A stretch of 64,000 bases of DNA from Pyramidobacter porci. GTDB taxonomy: Bacteria > Synergistota > Synergistia > Synergistales > Dethiosulfovibrionaceae. The DNA is taken from NCBI RefSeq assembly GCF_009695745.1, contig NZ_VUNH01000007.1, forward strand, positions 62,001 through 126,000. The letters are read 5' to 3'. A program made the position numbers and the translations under genes. Shown piece after piece: positions 35,199 through 44,047 of this stretch (positions within the stretch are counted from its first letter, which is position 1; the number at the start of each line of letters is the position of its first letter). The notes below the pieces were generated by a model. The model saw nothing but the letters and a program-made list of their open reading frames with translations. It did no database searches and was not told the origin of the DNA.

Positions 35199-35426
35199 CG
35201 TTCCCCGCCGTCAAGGTCGCCCGACGAATTTTCGCCGTCCGGCGGCTCTTCGGGCAAAGTCGGCAGGTCATTCGCCGCCCCTTCCCCGGAGAACGCGCGG
35301 CGCTCTCCAGTTCTGCCGCCGCGCTGAGCGCGGCGAAAAGCGTTTTGTCGCTTGCGGGGCGCTCGTTTTTTTTGCCCCCGCGGCCGCCGCCACAAAAAAC
35401 GCGGCCGCTGAACGTTGTTTCTTCAT
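35195..35426 (-). pseudogene. Small exported-protein gene broken by two homopolymer frameshifts
   Basis: Starts at 35426 (ATG after GGAGG at 12 bases) with a signal-peptide-like MKKQRSAAAFFVAAAAGAKK. Sense then moves to another frame after the eight-T run at 35366-35373 (NERPASDKTLFAALSAAAEL) and again after the CCCC at 35284-35287 (EGAANDLPTLPEEPPDGENS), ending at a TGA at 35195-35197. Adding one base to each run gives a single acidic-tailed protein of about 77 residues. Unknown family. Decaying gene or sequence error. Confidence 0.4.
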
Positions 35427-35616
35427 ATTGCAGCTGCCTCCGCGACCATCCTTCCGTAGGGGCTCCGGCCTTTTGCCGGGACTCTCCGAAAACGCAGCGC
35501 CAACCCTGCCCGCGCCAATCTGCTATAATTTCAACGACAGCCGTACGCAGGAGCGGCGAGTTGCCGGAATTTTTATCCGCAGCGTGCGTTTTATTTTAAA
35601 GAGGGGATTTTCTCAA

Positions 35617-37107
35617 ATGGCCAAGTCGCTCATGATCCAGGGGACCATGTCGGGCGCGGGCAAGAGTCTGCTCGTCGCCGGGCTGTGCCGCGTTTTTCGT
35701 CAGGACGGGCTGCGCGTCGCGCCGTTCAAGTCGCAGAATATGGCGCTCAACTCGTTCATCACCCGCGAGGGGCTGGAGATCGGCCGCGCCCAGGCCGTGC
35801 AGGCCGAGGCCTGCGGGCTCGAACCCAGTTACGCGATGAATCCGGTGCTGCTCAAACCGACCAGCGACGAGGGCTCGCAGGTGATCGTCAACGGCGAGGT
35901 CTACGGCAACTACACGGCCGAAGGCTATTACGCCATGAAGCACAGGCTTTGGCCCGACGTGCTCGACGCTTACCGAAAGCTGGACGCCGGGTACGATCTG
36001 ATCGTCGTGGAGGGGGCCGGCAGCCCCGCGGAGATCAACCTGAAAGCCGACGACTTCGTCAACATGGGTCTGGCGAAGCGGCTCGGCATCCCCGTACTGC
36101 TGGTGGGCGACATCGACCGCGGCGGCGTCTTCGCCCAGCTGGTGGGCACGCTGGCGCTGCTGGAGCCGGACGAGCGCGCCCTCGTCCGGGCCACCGTCGT
36201 CAACAAGTTCCGCGGCGACCTGAAGCTGCTTCTGCCCGGTCTGAAGCAGTTGGAAGAGCTGACGGGGCGGCCCGTGGCGGGCGTGGTGCCGTGGACGCCG
36301 CTCGACATCGACGACGAAGACAGCCTCAGCGACCGGCTCGGCCAGCGCCGCGCCGTATCTCCGCTCGACGTCGCCGTGATCCGCCTGCCGCGCCTCTCCA
36401 ATTTTTCCGACTTTTCGGCGCTTGACGCGGCCGACGGCGTGGGCGTGCGCTACGTGGAGAACGTTCGCGCCCTCGGCGCGCCCGACCTCGTCATTATCCC
36501 CGGCACAAAGAACACCATCGGCGACATGAAATGGCTGCGCGCCTGCGGGCTGGAAGCGGCCGTGAAGAAGCTGGCCGCCTCCGGCACTCCCGTGATCGGC
36601 ATCTGCGGCGGCTACCAGATGCTGGGGCGCGAGATCGTCGACGAAGAGGGCGTGGAAGGCGGCGGCTCGATCGCCGGCATGGGGCTGCTGCCGGTCGTCA
36701 CCCGTTTTCGGCCCGAAAAGCGCCGCACCCGCACGACGGCCCGCGCGGGCTCCGTAAAAGGCGTTTTCGCCGCGCTGAGCGGGGCCGAACTGGAAGGCTA
36801 CGAGATCCACTGCGGCGCGACGACCCGCGGCGACGGCGCGGAGCCGCTGATCCGGATCGAAGACGGCGCGCTCGACGGCTGCCAGAGCGGCAGCGTGTAC
36901 GGCTGCTACCTGCACGGATTTTTCGACAGCGAAGCCTGCCGCCGCGCCGTACTCGGCGCGCTGGCGCAGCGCAAGGGCGTGACGCTTGAGGCGCGACCGT
37001 TCGACTGGAAGGCTCACAAGGAACGGCAGTACGACGCGCTGGCGCAGACCCTGCGCGAGCATCTCGACATGCAACTGATCCGCCGTGTCGTCGCCCGCGA
37101 GGCGTAG
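35617..37107 (+). CDS. cobQ: Cobyric acid synthase
   Basis: A 496-residue glutamine-dependent amidase that amidates adenosylcobyrinate a,c-diamide at b, d, e and g in cobalamin synthesis. N-terminal dethiobiotin-synthetase-like ATPase (MIQGTMSGAGKSLLVAGLCR, PFKSQNMALNSF, VEGAGSPAEINL, DIDRGGVFAQL) and C-terminal class I amidotransferase with the nucleophile in GICGGYQMLG and the histidine in YGCYLHGFF. The ATG at 35617 follows GAGGGG; the frame upstream is uninformative. Other B12 genes are not in the window. A parS site lies 29 bp after the stop. Confidence 0.95.
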   Translation: MAKSLMIQGTMSGAGKSLLVAGLCRVFRQDGLRVAPFKSQNMALNSFITREGLEIGRAQAVQAEACGLEPSYAMNPVLLKPTSDEGSQVIVNGEVYGNYTAEGYYAMKHRLWPDVLDAYRKLDAGYDLIVVEGAGSPAEINLKADDFVNMGLAKRLGIPVLLVGDIDRGGVFAQLVGTLALLEPDERALVRATVVNKFRGDLKLLLPGLKQLEELTGRPVAGVVPWTPLDIDDEDSLSDRLGQRRAVSPLDVAVIRLPRLSNFSDFSALDAADGVGVRYVENVRALGAPDLVIIPGTKNTIGDMKWLRACGLEAAVKKLAASGTPVIGICGGYQMLGREIVDEEGVEGGGSIAGMGLLPVVTRFRPEKRRTRTTARAGSVKGVFAALSGAELEGYEIHCGATTRGDGAEPLIRIEDGALDGCQSGSVYGCYLHGFFDSEACRRAVLGALAQRKGVTLEARPFDWKAHKERQYDALAQTLREHLDMQLIRRVVAREA

Positions 37108-37135
37108 CGCGCCGGCAAAACGGACGCCTTCGAAA

Positions 37136-37153
37136 ATGTTCCACGTGGAACAT
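37136..37153. other. parS-type centromere site 2
   Basis: The same 18-bp palindrome as at 32046 and 50422; here the flanks extend it to a 24-bp perfect palindrome (AAAA on the left, TTTT on the right, 37133-37156). It lies between cobQ and the flavin reductase gene. Confidence 0.9.
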
Positions 37154-37278
37154 TTTTCATCGAGCATAGCGTAAATCGTTGCGAAAACACGATTCAATCG
37201 CTCTGCGCGCCGCGCTCGAAAAAGCGGATTCCGCGCCGGGGCAATTTTGCCCGGCGTCATTCATGGGAGGTCATGATC

Positions 37279-37767
37279 GTGAAAAACATCGACGAATTGA
37301 ACGCGAACGTTTTCGAACTTTTCAACAAGGACTGGGCGCTGCTGGCGGCCGGCTCGATCGGCAATTACAACGTCATGACCATCGGCTGGGGGCAGCTGGG
37401 CACGCTGTGGAACAAAAACGTCGTCACGGTTTTCGTCAAGCCCGTCCGCTACACCCACGGCTTCATGGACGAAAACGATCATTTCACCGTCGGCTTCTAT
37501 CCCAAAGAATACCGCCGCGACCTGATGATCCTCGGCTCCAAATCGGGGCGCGACGGCGACAAGGTGGCGCTGACCCGTCTGACGCCGCAGGCGGTCGAAC
37601 ACGGCGTCACCTTCGCCCAGGCCGAACTGACGCTGATCTGCAAAAAAATCTACCGTCACGACATGGAGCTGGCAAACATCCCCGCCGACGCGGCCAAAGC
37701 CTATTACGCCGAAGAAGCGCCCCACACGATCTACATCGGCGAAGTCGTCGGCTTCGTCGAGAGTTAA
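37279..37767 (+). CDS. Flavin reductase-like FMN-binding protein
   Basis: About 162 residues, flavin reductase / FMN-binding split-barrel family: VMTIGWGQLGTLWNKNVVTV, FVKPVRYTHGFMDENDHFTV and GSKSGRDGDK are typical. Such proteins bind FMN and often transfer electrons from NAD(P)H or ferredoxin in anaerobes. An ATG at 37273 lies only two bases after GGGAGG, so the GTG at 37279 (eight bases) is preferred; the difference is two residues. Single gene after a parS site. Confidence 0.85.
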   Translation: MKNIDELNANVFELFNKDWALLAAGSIGNYNVMTIGWGQLGTLWNKNVVTVFVKPVRYTHGFMDENDHFTVGFYPKEYRRDLMILGSKSGRDGDKVALTRLTPQAVEHGVTFAQAELTLICKKIYRHDMELANIPADAAKAYYAEEAPHTIYIGEVVGFVES

Positions 37768-37966
37768 ATGACCGTCCGCCGGCGGTGCGGAGGGGACTGA
37801 AAAACAGAGGCGTTCGCAAAGGGCGCGTCCGGATTTTCACCGCGCCGTCCGGAAGGGCTCGTCGCAGTGTGAAGCTCGCTTCAGGGCGCGACAAGTATGA
37901 CAATCGTCACGGAAGATTTCTAATCGATAACGAGTATCTAGGAAGAGAAACGGAGCGTGCTGTGAT

Positions 37967-38017
37967 ATGAGACATATCCTCGAAGGCCGCGCGGCGGTGC
38001 CCGAGGCGGAACGATGA
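37967..38017 (+). CDS. Possible leader peptide coupled to the FNT channel gene
   Basis: A 16-codon frame, MRHILEGRAAVPEAER, preceded by GGAG at ten bases, whose TGA overlaps the ATG of the channel gene (ATGA). It may set the translation level of the channel. Homology cannot be judged at this length. Confidence 0.35.
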   Translation: MRHILEGRAAVPEAER

Positions 38018-38832
38018 ACCTGTTTTCCCCGGCGGAAGTCGTCGCCAATTATGCCGCGGCGGGAGCCGCGAAAACGCGTCTGCCCGCATGGAAAATCTTG
38101 CTGCTGAGCATGCTGGCGGGATTCTGCATCGCCACAGCGGCGGCGGCGACGAACGTGATTTCGCACAACGCCGGCGCCGCCGCATCGGTTCGCCTGCTGT
38201 CGGGACTGGTCTTCCCTTTTGGCTTGATCATGGTGATCCTGCTGGGCACAGAGCTGTTCACAGGCAACTGCCTCATCTCCATCGCCGTGCTCGACGGCAC
38301 GGCGACAGTCGGCGGCATGCTGCGCAACTGGGGCTGCGCCTACGTCGGGAATTTCGCCGGCGCGGCGCTGACCGCGGCCGCGTGCGTTTATGCAGGGCAG
38401 CTGCACTTCTCCGACGGCGGGCTGGCCCTCTTCACGATGAAGCTCGCGGCCGCGAAGTGCGCGCTGGCTTTTGCCCCGGCCGTGCTGTTGGGAGCGCTGT
38501 GCAATGTCCTTGTCTGTGCGGCCGTGCTGTCGGCTTTTTCCGGCAAAGACCTGTGCGGGCGCGCCGCAGGCGCATACTTTCCCGTGGCGTTTTTCGTCAT
38601 GTGCGGCTTCGAACACAGCGTGGCGAATATGTTCTACGTCCCCGCCGCTCTGTTCGCAAAGAACGTGCCGCTGTACGCGCAGAAAGCGGCGGATGCCGGC
38701 CTTGATCTGAGCGGATTGACGTGGAAAAATTTCCTCGCCGACAACCTTCTGCCCGTGACGTTGGGCAACGTCGTCGGCGGCGTGCTGTTCGGCGCGCTGA
38801 TGTGGGGCTGCTTCGCAAAAAAGAAAACATGA
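38014..38832 (+). CDS. Formate/nitrite transporter (FNT) family channel
   Basis: A 272-residue inner-membrane channel of the FocA/NirC type, moving formate, nitrite or hydrosulfide. Visible: FSPAEVVANYAAAGAAKTRLP, LLSMLAGFCIATAAA, LGTELFTGNCL (Omega-loop region), MCGFEHSVANMFYVP with the central pore histidine, and DNLLPVTLGNVVGG. Six helices. Which anion it carries cannot be told; no formate lyase or nitrite reductase gene is adjacent. It starts within ATGA of the 16-codon leader. Confidence 0.93.
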   Translation: MNLFSPAEVVANYAAAGAAKTRLPAWKILLLSMLAGFCIATAAAATNVISHNAGAAASVRLLSGLVFPFGLIMVILLGTELFTGNCLISIAVLDGTATVGGMLRNWGCAYVGNFAGAALTAAACVYAGQLHFSDGGLALFTMKLAAAKCALAFAPAVLLGALCNVLVCAAVLSAFSGKDLCGRAAGAYFPVAFFVMCGFEHSVANMFYVPAALFAKNVPLYAQKAADAGLDLSGLTWKNFLADNLLPVTLGNVVGGVLFGALMWGCFAKKKT

Positions 38833-38843
38833 ATCGAAAAAAC

Positions 38844-38887
38844 AAAAAAGCTTCAGCCGAACGTTTGCGTTCGGCTGAAGCTTTTTT
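38844..38887. terminator. Bidirectional terminator between the FNT gene and gyrB
   Basis: A perfect 20-bp stem AAAAAAGCTTCAGCCGAACG with a 4-nt loop, giving a T run on either strand; it serves two convergent genes. Confidence 0.93.
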
Positions 38888-38898
38888 GCCGGCGGAAA

Positions 38899-40797
38899 TC
38901 ACACGTCCAGATTGCGCACTTCATGGGCGTGCTGTTCGATAAACTGGCGGCGAGGTTCGACGCGATCGCCCATGAGAATGTCGAAGTACTCGTCGGCGCC
39001 GGCCAGGTCGTCCAGCTCGATCTGCTTGAGCAGGCGCGTGGCCGGATCCATCGTCGTCTCCCAGAGCTGGCCGGGATTCATCTCGCCCAGGCCCTTGTAG
39101 CGCTGCACGGCGGCTTTTTTGCCGTCGGCCGCAAGGCCGTCCATGACTTTGCGCAGCTCTTTGTCGCTGTAAAGATAGTCCACTTTCTTGCCGACCTGCA
39201 CGCGGTAGAGCGGCGGCACGGCCAGATAGATATGGCCTTTTTCGATCAGCTCGCGCATGTGGCGGAAGAAGAACGTCAGCAGCAGCGTGCTGATGTGGGC
39301 GCCGTCGACGTCGGCGTCGGTCATGATGATGATCTTGTTGTAGCGCAGCTTGCCGATGTCGAAGTCCTCGCCGATGCCGCAGCCCAGCGCCTGGATGATG
39401 ACGCGGATTTCCTTGCTGCCGAGCATCTTGTCCATGCGCGCCTTCTCGACGTTGAGGATCTTGCCGCGCAGGGGCAGGATGGCCTGGAACTTGCGGTCGC
39501 GTCCCTGTTTGGCGCTGCCGCCGGCCGAGTCGCCCTCGACGATGTAGACTTCGCAGTTCTCGGCGGTGCGGCTGGAACAGTCGGCCAGCTTGCCCGGCAG
39601 CGAAAGGCCGCTCAGCGCCGATTTGCGCACGAGCTCGCGGGCTTTCTTGGCGGCTTCGCGGGCCTGGCGGGCCTTGATGGCCTTCTCGACGATCGGCTTG
39701 ATCACCGACGGCTCTTCTTCAAGCGCCTGCAAGATGCCGTCGTACAGGAGCGAGTCGACGATGCCCTTGACGTTGCCGTTGCCCAGCTTGGTCTTGGTCT
39801 GCCCTTCGAACTGGGGATTGCCCAGTTTGACGGAGAGCACGCAGGTCAGTCCTTCGCGCAGGTCATCGCCGGAGAGGTTCTCGTCCTTCTCCTTGAGCAC
39901 GCCGGCGCGGCGGGCCCCTTCGTTGATGCCGCGGGTCAGAGCGCTGCGCAGGCCTGCCACGTGAGTGCCGCCTTCGATGGTGTTGATCAGGTTGGCAAAA
40001 GAGTAAAGCCGCTCGATGTACTCGTCGGTATACTGAAAACCGACTTCTACCGCCACGCCGTCCCTTTCGCCGCGGATGACGATCGGCTTGGGCGTCAGCG
40101 TCTGTTTGCCCTTGTTGATGTAGGCGACGAACTCCGAGACGCCGCCTTCGTAATGATATGTCCAGGTCTTGCCTCCGGCTTCGTCGACGAAGACGAACTT
40201 GAGCCCGGGGATCAGGAAGGCCATCTCGCGGAAGCGATTGCCCAGCGTCTCGGACGAAAAGGCGACCTCGTCGAAAATTTCCGCGTCGGGCTTGAACGTC
40301 ACCGTCGTGCCGCGCTTCGTCGTCGGCGTGCCGCCGGTCAGACCGGAAACGGGAACGCCGCGCTCGAAGCGCTCGTGCCATTCCCTGCCGTCGCGGTAGA
40401 CTGTGACCTCCAGCCATTCCGAAAGCGCGTTCACGACCGAGACGCCGACGCCGTGCAGGCCGCCGGAGATCTTGTAGTTGTGATTGTCGAACTTGCCGCC
40501 CGCGTGCAGCACCGTCAGCACCACTTCGAGGGCGGGACGTCCGTTGGAGGGATGCGGATCCACGGGAATGCCGCGGCCGTCGTCGGACACGCTGACGCTC
40601 TGGTCGGCGTGAAGCGTCACCGTGATTTCCGAGCAGAAGCCGGCCAGCGCCTCGTCGACCGAATTGTCGACCACCTCGTACACACAGTGGTGGAGTCCCC
40701 TCGTCGTCGTATCGCCGATGTACATGCCCGGCCGTTTGCGGACGGGATCGAGCCCTTCCAGAATTTGTATGTCTTCGGCTGTGTACTGAGTGCTCAT
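38899..40797 (-). CDS. gyrB: DNA gyrase subunit B
   Basis: A 632-residue type II topoisomerase ATPase subunit. GHKL ATPase: EVVDNSVDEALAG, DDGRGIPVDPH, GGLHGVGVSVVNALS and GTTVTFKPD; TOPRIM: IVEGDSAGGSAKQGRDR and MTDADVDGAHI; C-terminal GEMNPGQLWETTMDP. Length fits the short gyrB class. The ATG at 40797 overlaps the remB stop by one base (TGATG); a TTG at 40800 is possible. gyrA is not in the window. Confidence 0.97.
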   Translation of the reverse strand: MSTQYTAEDIQILEGLDPVRKRPGMYIGDTTTRGLHHCVYEVVDNSVDEALAGFCSEITVTLHADQSVSVSDDGRGIPVDPHPSNGRPALEVVLTVLHAGGKFDNHNYKISGGLHGVGVSVVNALSEWLEVTVYRDGREWHERFERGVPVSGLTGGTPTTKRGTTVTFKPDAEIFDEVAFSSETLGNRFREMAFLIPGLKFVFVDEAGGKTWTYHYEGGVSEFVAYINKGKQTLTPKPIVIRGERDGVAVEVGFQYTDEYIERLYSFANLINTIEGGTHVAGLRSALTRGINEGARRAGVLKEKDENLSGDDLREGLTCVLSVKLGNPQFEGQTKTKLGNGNVKGIVDSLLYDGILQALEEEPSVIKPIVEKAIKARQAREAAKKARELVRKSALSGLSLPGKLADCSSRTAENCEVYIVEGDSAGGSAKQGRDRKFQAILPLRGKILNVEKARMDKMLGSKEIRVIIQALGCGIGEDFDIGKLRYNKIIIMTDADVDGAHISTLLLTFFFRHMRELIEKGHIYLAVPPLYRVQVGKKVDYLYSDKELRKVMDGLAADGKKAAVQRYKGLGEMNPGQLWETTMDPATRLLKQIELDDLAGADEYFDILMGDRVEPRRQFIEQHAHEVRNLDV

Positions 40798-41006
40798 CAA
40801 TCATTGACCTCCTGTGAACGGGGAAGCTCCGCATGCCGCGCCCCCCTCATCAATTCCCGATAGCGCCGCCTCAGCGTCTCCGGGCGGAAGCCCGTCACGC
40901 TGGTATGTCCGTCGCCATAATAAACCGTGGTGCGCCCTTCGTCGTGGACCAGCGCAACCACGTTCTCGAGAAAAATACAGTCCTCGCCTTCGATGGGAAT
41001 GAACAT
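40797..41006 (-). CDS. remB: RemB/YaaB-like DUF370 family protein
   Basis: A 69-residue protein (MFIPIEGEDCIFLENVVALV, then VYYGDGHTSVTGFRPETLRRR) resembling the extracellular-matrix regulator B family, which in Bacillus sits directly before gyrB (recF-yaaB-gyrB). The position here is the same, overlapping gyrB by one base, though recF is absent. In Bacillus relatives influence biofilm-matrix and osmoprotection genes; the role here is not known. GGAAGGGGG precedes the ATG. Confidence 0.8.
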   Translation of the reverse strand: MFIPIEGEDCIFLENVVALVHDEGRTTVYYGDGHTSVTGFRPETLRRRYRELMRGARHAELPRSQEVND

Positions 41007-41060
41007 GCCGCGCCCCCTTCCAACGCCGCGCGGGCAGATTTACGAAACCAGAACCAATTT

Positions 41061-41069
41061 ATTATACCA
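41061..41069 (-). promoter_or_regulatory. Extended -10 promoter for remB-gyrB
   Basis: On the minus strand TGGTATAAT (41069-41061), an extended -10 element about 55 bp before remB. No good -35 is seen. Confidence 0.55.
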
Positions 41070-41191
41070 GAAAAAACGACGAATCTTCGGCTTCTGCGCG
41101 CCTTTTGACCAACATTCAGGACAAGAAATGCCGGCGCCGGAGACCGCTTTTTGGGGATCTTCGTTCCCTTGCGAAAACTGCGGCACCTGTT

Positions 41192-41219
41192 TTGATTTTG
41201 CAGCGCAGCGTGATATAGT
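41192..41219 (+). promoter_or_regulatory. Promoter of the aldo/keto reductase gene
   Basis: TTGATT at 41192-41197 and TATAGT at 41214-41219 (16-bp spacer), the latter with an extended TGa in front. Confidence 0.65.
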
Positions 41220-41263
41220 AGGCTCACGGTCATCCGTTCAACATGAGGAGGGGGGGTCATGCC

Positions 41264-42307
41264 ATGGACAAGATCAGACTGGGGAGAACCGGGCTGATGG
41301 TCAGCGCCTGCGGATTCGGGGCGCTGCCGATTCAACGCATCCCGCTGAAGGACGCAGCTTATCTGCTGCGCAAGGCATACGATCACGGCATCAACTATTT
41401 CGACACCGCCAACGCTTACAGCGACAGCGAAGAGAAGATCGGCGCCGCCCTGGCGGACGTGCGCGGTAAAATCGTCATCTCCACCAAGAGCGGCGGCAAA
41501 GATTATAAGACCGTGCTGGAACATATCCAGCTCAGCCTGAAGCGCATGAAGACCGATTACATCGACCTTATTCAGCTGCACAATCCGGCGACGCTGCCCG
41601 ATCCCGACGATCCGAACGGCACCTACGCCGCCTGCGTGGAGGCGAAAAAACGCGGCTACGTGCGCTTCATCGGCATCACCAACCACGGCCGCGAGCGGGG
41701 CCGCACCGCCGTGCTGTCGGGACGGTACGACACGCTCCAGTTCCCGCTCACCTGCATCGCGCCGCAGGAAGACGTCGACCTGGCCTGTCTGGCGCACGAA
41801 CGCGGCATGGGCTTCATCGCCATGAAAGGGATGGCCGGCGGCCTGATCGCGCACGCCGAAGCGGCTTTCGTGTTCATGAAGAAATATCCGTTCGTGGTGC
41901 CCATCTGGGGCGTACAGCGCGAGAGCGAGCTCGATCAGTTTCTGGAACTGGAAAAAAATCCGCCGCGCTCCGAGGACTGGGCGGCGGAAATCGAAAAAGA
42001 GCGTCGCGAGCTGTCCGGCAATTTCTGCCACGGCTGCGGCTATTGTCAGCCCTGCGCCGCCGGCATCGAAATCCAGACGGCTGCGCGCATGAGCCTGCTC
42101 CTGCGTCGGGCGCCGGTGCCGCCGCTGATGTCCGAAAAGACTAACGCCATGATGATGCGCATCGAAGAGTGCCTGCACTGCGACGCCTGCAAGAGCCGCT
42201 GCCCTTACGGGCTCGACACGCCCCAGCTGCTGGCGGACAACCTGGCCGACTACAAAAGCTTCCGCGCCGGCTGGCTGGCCGCCCAAGCGGAGGGGACGAA
42301 AGCCTGA
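41264..42307 (+). CDS. Aldo/keto reductase with C-terminal ferredoxin-like cysteine clusters
   Basis: A 347-residue protein. Residues 1-235 are a TIM-barrel aldo/keto reductase (LGRTGLMVSACGFG, INYFDTANAYSDSE with catalytic Asp and Tyr, ISTKSGGKD with Lys, LIQLHNPAT with His). About 248-300 carry two cysteine sets, CHGCGYCQPC and CLHCDACKSRCP, the pattern of 4Fe-4S sites in the AKR/4Fe-4S family. It may pass electrons between Fe-S proteins and carbonyl substrates. GAGGAGGGGGGG precedes the ATG at 41264. Confidence 0.92.
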   Translation: MDKIRLGRTGLMVSACGFGALPIQRIPLKDAAYLLRKAYDHGINYFDTANAYSDSEEKIGAALADVRGKIVISTKSGGKDYKTVLEHIQLSLKRMKTDYIDLIQLHNPATLPDPDDPNGTYAACVEAKKRGYVRFIGITNHGRERGRTAVLSGRYDTLQFPLTCIAPQEDVDLACLAHERGMGFIAMKGMAGGLIAHAEAAFVFMKKYPFVVPIWGVQRESELDQFLELEKNPPRSEDWAAEIEKERRELSGNFCHGCGYCQPCAAGIEIQTAARMSLLLRRAPVPPLMSEKTNAMMMRIEECLHCDACKSRCPYGLDTPQLLADNLADYKSFRAGWLAAQAEGTKA

Positions 42308-42353
42308 ACTTCCGCAACGAACGTTGATGGGGGGCTACGTCGCACGGCTGATA

Positions 42354-42499
42354 CTATTTCTTAAATTAAAAGCCGAATAAGGGCGCTGCGAGGGAGATTC
42401 ACAAAGCGAGCGGCGCCGTCCGCGCAGCGTGCGATGCGGATCTCTCTCGGGGGCTTGGAGAACATTCGTCGCTTGAGTCAGAGATGAGTACTATCAATT
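42354..42499 (+). repeat. Family B dispersed repeat, copy 3
   Basis: Left end CTATTTCTTAAATTAAAAG matches copy 2 at 30309; the block AGGGAGATTCACAAAGCGAG (42391-42410) is identical in copy 5 (58452-58471) and nearly so in copy 4. The right end is diverged (TACTATCAATTC). It fills the gap before the second MATE gene. Confidence 0.7.
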
Positions 42500-42534
42500 C
42501 GGCGGCGCGGCTTTGAGCGGAGCGGTGAGACGAA

Positions 42535-43914
42535 ATGGACGGGGAAAACAGACAAATCATCGAGGGCGTGATCTGGAAGCAGCTGCTGATTTTTTTCTTC
42601 CCGATCCTGCTGGGAACGTTCTTTCAGCAGCTCTACAACACCGTCGACGCCATCATCGTCGGCCGCTTCCTCGGCAAGGAGGCGCTGGCGGCCGTCGGCG
42701 GCCCTTCCGGCTATCTGGTCAATTTGCTGCTGGGGTTCTTCATCGGTCTCTGCTCGGGGGCCACGGTGGTGATCGCGCAGTTTTTCGGCGCCAACGATCC
42801 CGTCGGCGCTTCGCGGGCCGTGCACACGTCCATGGCGCTGTCGATCGCGGCGGGGACGGCGATGTCGCTGTTCGGCGTTTTTCTGGCGGGGCCGGCGCTG
42901 ACGGCGATGGACACGCCGCCGGAAGTGCTGCCCCACGCCGTGAATTATCTGCGGATCTACTTCGGCGGGATCCTGTTCACGTTCGTCTACAACATGGGAG
43001 CCGCCGTACTGCGCGCCAAGGGCGATTCCAAGCGTCCCTTCTACCTGCTCGTGCTGGCGACGGCCGTCAACATCGCGGGCGACGTCGTCTTCGTCGTCTT
43101 TTGGGGCTGGGGCGTGGCGGGCGCGGCCTGCGCCACGGTCCTGTCGCAGCTGGCCAGCGCCGCGGGCGTGTGGATCTTTCTGGCGCATGAATCGGGAGCT
43201 TTCCGGCTTCGCCTGCGCGGGCTCTTCCGCCCCGACCGCGTGATCCTCGGCAGCGTGGTCCGCATCGGCTTGCCTTCAGGGCTCCAATCGACGATGTATT
43301 CGCTTTCCAATATCGTCATCCAGTCTACGGTCAACAGCTTCGGCGTCGATACCGTGGCGGCGTGGACGGTCTGCGGCAAGGTCGACCGCGTCTACTGGCT
43401 GATCATCAACGCGCTCGGCGTGGCCGTGTCGACGTTTTCCGGACAGAATTTCGGCGCCCGCAAATATGACCGCGTCCTGCGCAGCATCGGCGTGAGCGCG
43501 GCGCTGGGGACGGCGCTCTCGCTGTTTTTCGGCGCGGCTTTCGTGACTTGGGGCGCGTCGCTTTACGGGATTTTCACCGACGATCCCGCCGTGATCTCCA
43601 TCGGCATGGAGATCATCTGGCTCATCGCCCCCTGGTACTTTACCTTTGTCCCTATCGGCGCGCTGGCCAGCGGCATGCGCGGCACCGGAGATTCCTTCGT
43701 GCCCATGGCGATGACGGCGCTGGGGATCTGCGGCTTCCGTCTGCTCTGGATCTGGTTCGCGGTGCCGTTCAGCCGCAGCGTCCGTACCGTTTTCATCGGC
43801 TACCCGGTCAGCTGGGCGCTGACGTCCGTCTTCTTTCTGCTCTACCACTGGAAAGGAAACTGGATGCAGCGCAGCATCCTCCGCGCCGGTCACAAGGCGG
43901 AGCCTCAAGTGTAA
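42535..43914 (+). CDS. MATE-family efflux transporter (second copy type)
   Basis: A 459-residue, 12-helix MatE antiporter: IFFFPILLGTFFQQLYNTVD, AIIVGRFLGKEALAAVGGPS, then GLPSGLQSTMYSLSNIVIQS and FSGQNFGARKYDRVLRSIG. Sequence differs clearly from the MATE at 33331, so this is not a recent duplicate. The ribosome site (GGAGCGG) is modest. No regulator adjoins; substrate unknown. A family B repeat lies just upstream. Confidence 0.93.
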   Translation: MDGENRQIIEGVIWKQLLIFFFPILLGTFFQQLYNTVDAIIVGRFLGKEALAAVGGPSGYLVNLLLGFFIGLCSGATVVIAQFFGANDPVGASRAVHTSMALSIAAGTAMSLFGVFLAGPALTAMDTPPEVLPHAVNYLRIYFGGILFTFVYNMGAAVLRAKGDSKRPFYLLVLATAVNIAGDVVFVVFWGWGVAGAACATVLSQLASAAGVWIFLAHESGAFRLRLRGLFRPDRVILGSVVRIGLPSGLQSTMYSLSNIVIQSTVNSFGVDTVAAWTVCGKVDRVYWLIINALGVAVSTFSGQNFGARKYDRVLRSIGVSAALGTALSLFFGAAFVTWGASLYGIFTDDPAVISIGMEIIWLIAPWYFTFVPIGALASGMRGTGDSFVPMAMTALGICGFRLLWIWFAVPFSRSVRTVFIGYPVSWALTSVFFLLYHWKGNWMQRSILRAGHKAEPQV

Positions 43915-44047
43915 CGTTTTTTCTGGCGAAATCTGAAAAAGTAAGTAGAAAATATTGCTCATGTTTTCGTATCGCGATAAATCGAGGGGCCGTATCCCAA
44001 CAGATCCTCAACGCAGCCTCAACTCTCATTGCAGGAGAAAATAAAAA

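Larger units (their letters stand above)
34726..35616. other. 890-bp interval without an intact gene
   Basis: 34726-35060 is AT-richer and probably carries the MATE promoter. 35100-35430 (minus) holds the frameshifted small frames described separately. 35500-35616 is the leader of cobQ with TATAAT at 35524-35529. No cobalamin riboswitch (no recognisable B12 box) was found before cobQ. Confidence 0.5.

Noticed and set aside
35430-35616. Cobalamin riboswitch before cobQ
   Set aside because: No B12-box-like sequence or the expected conserved core was found.
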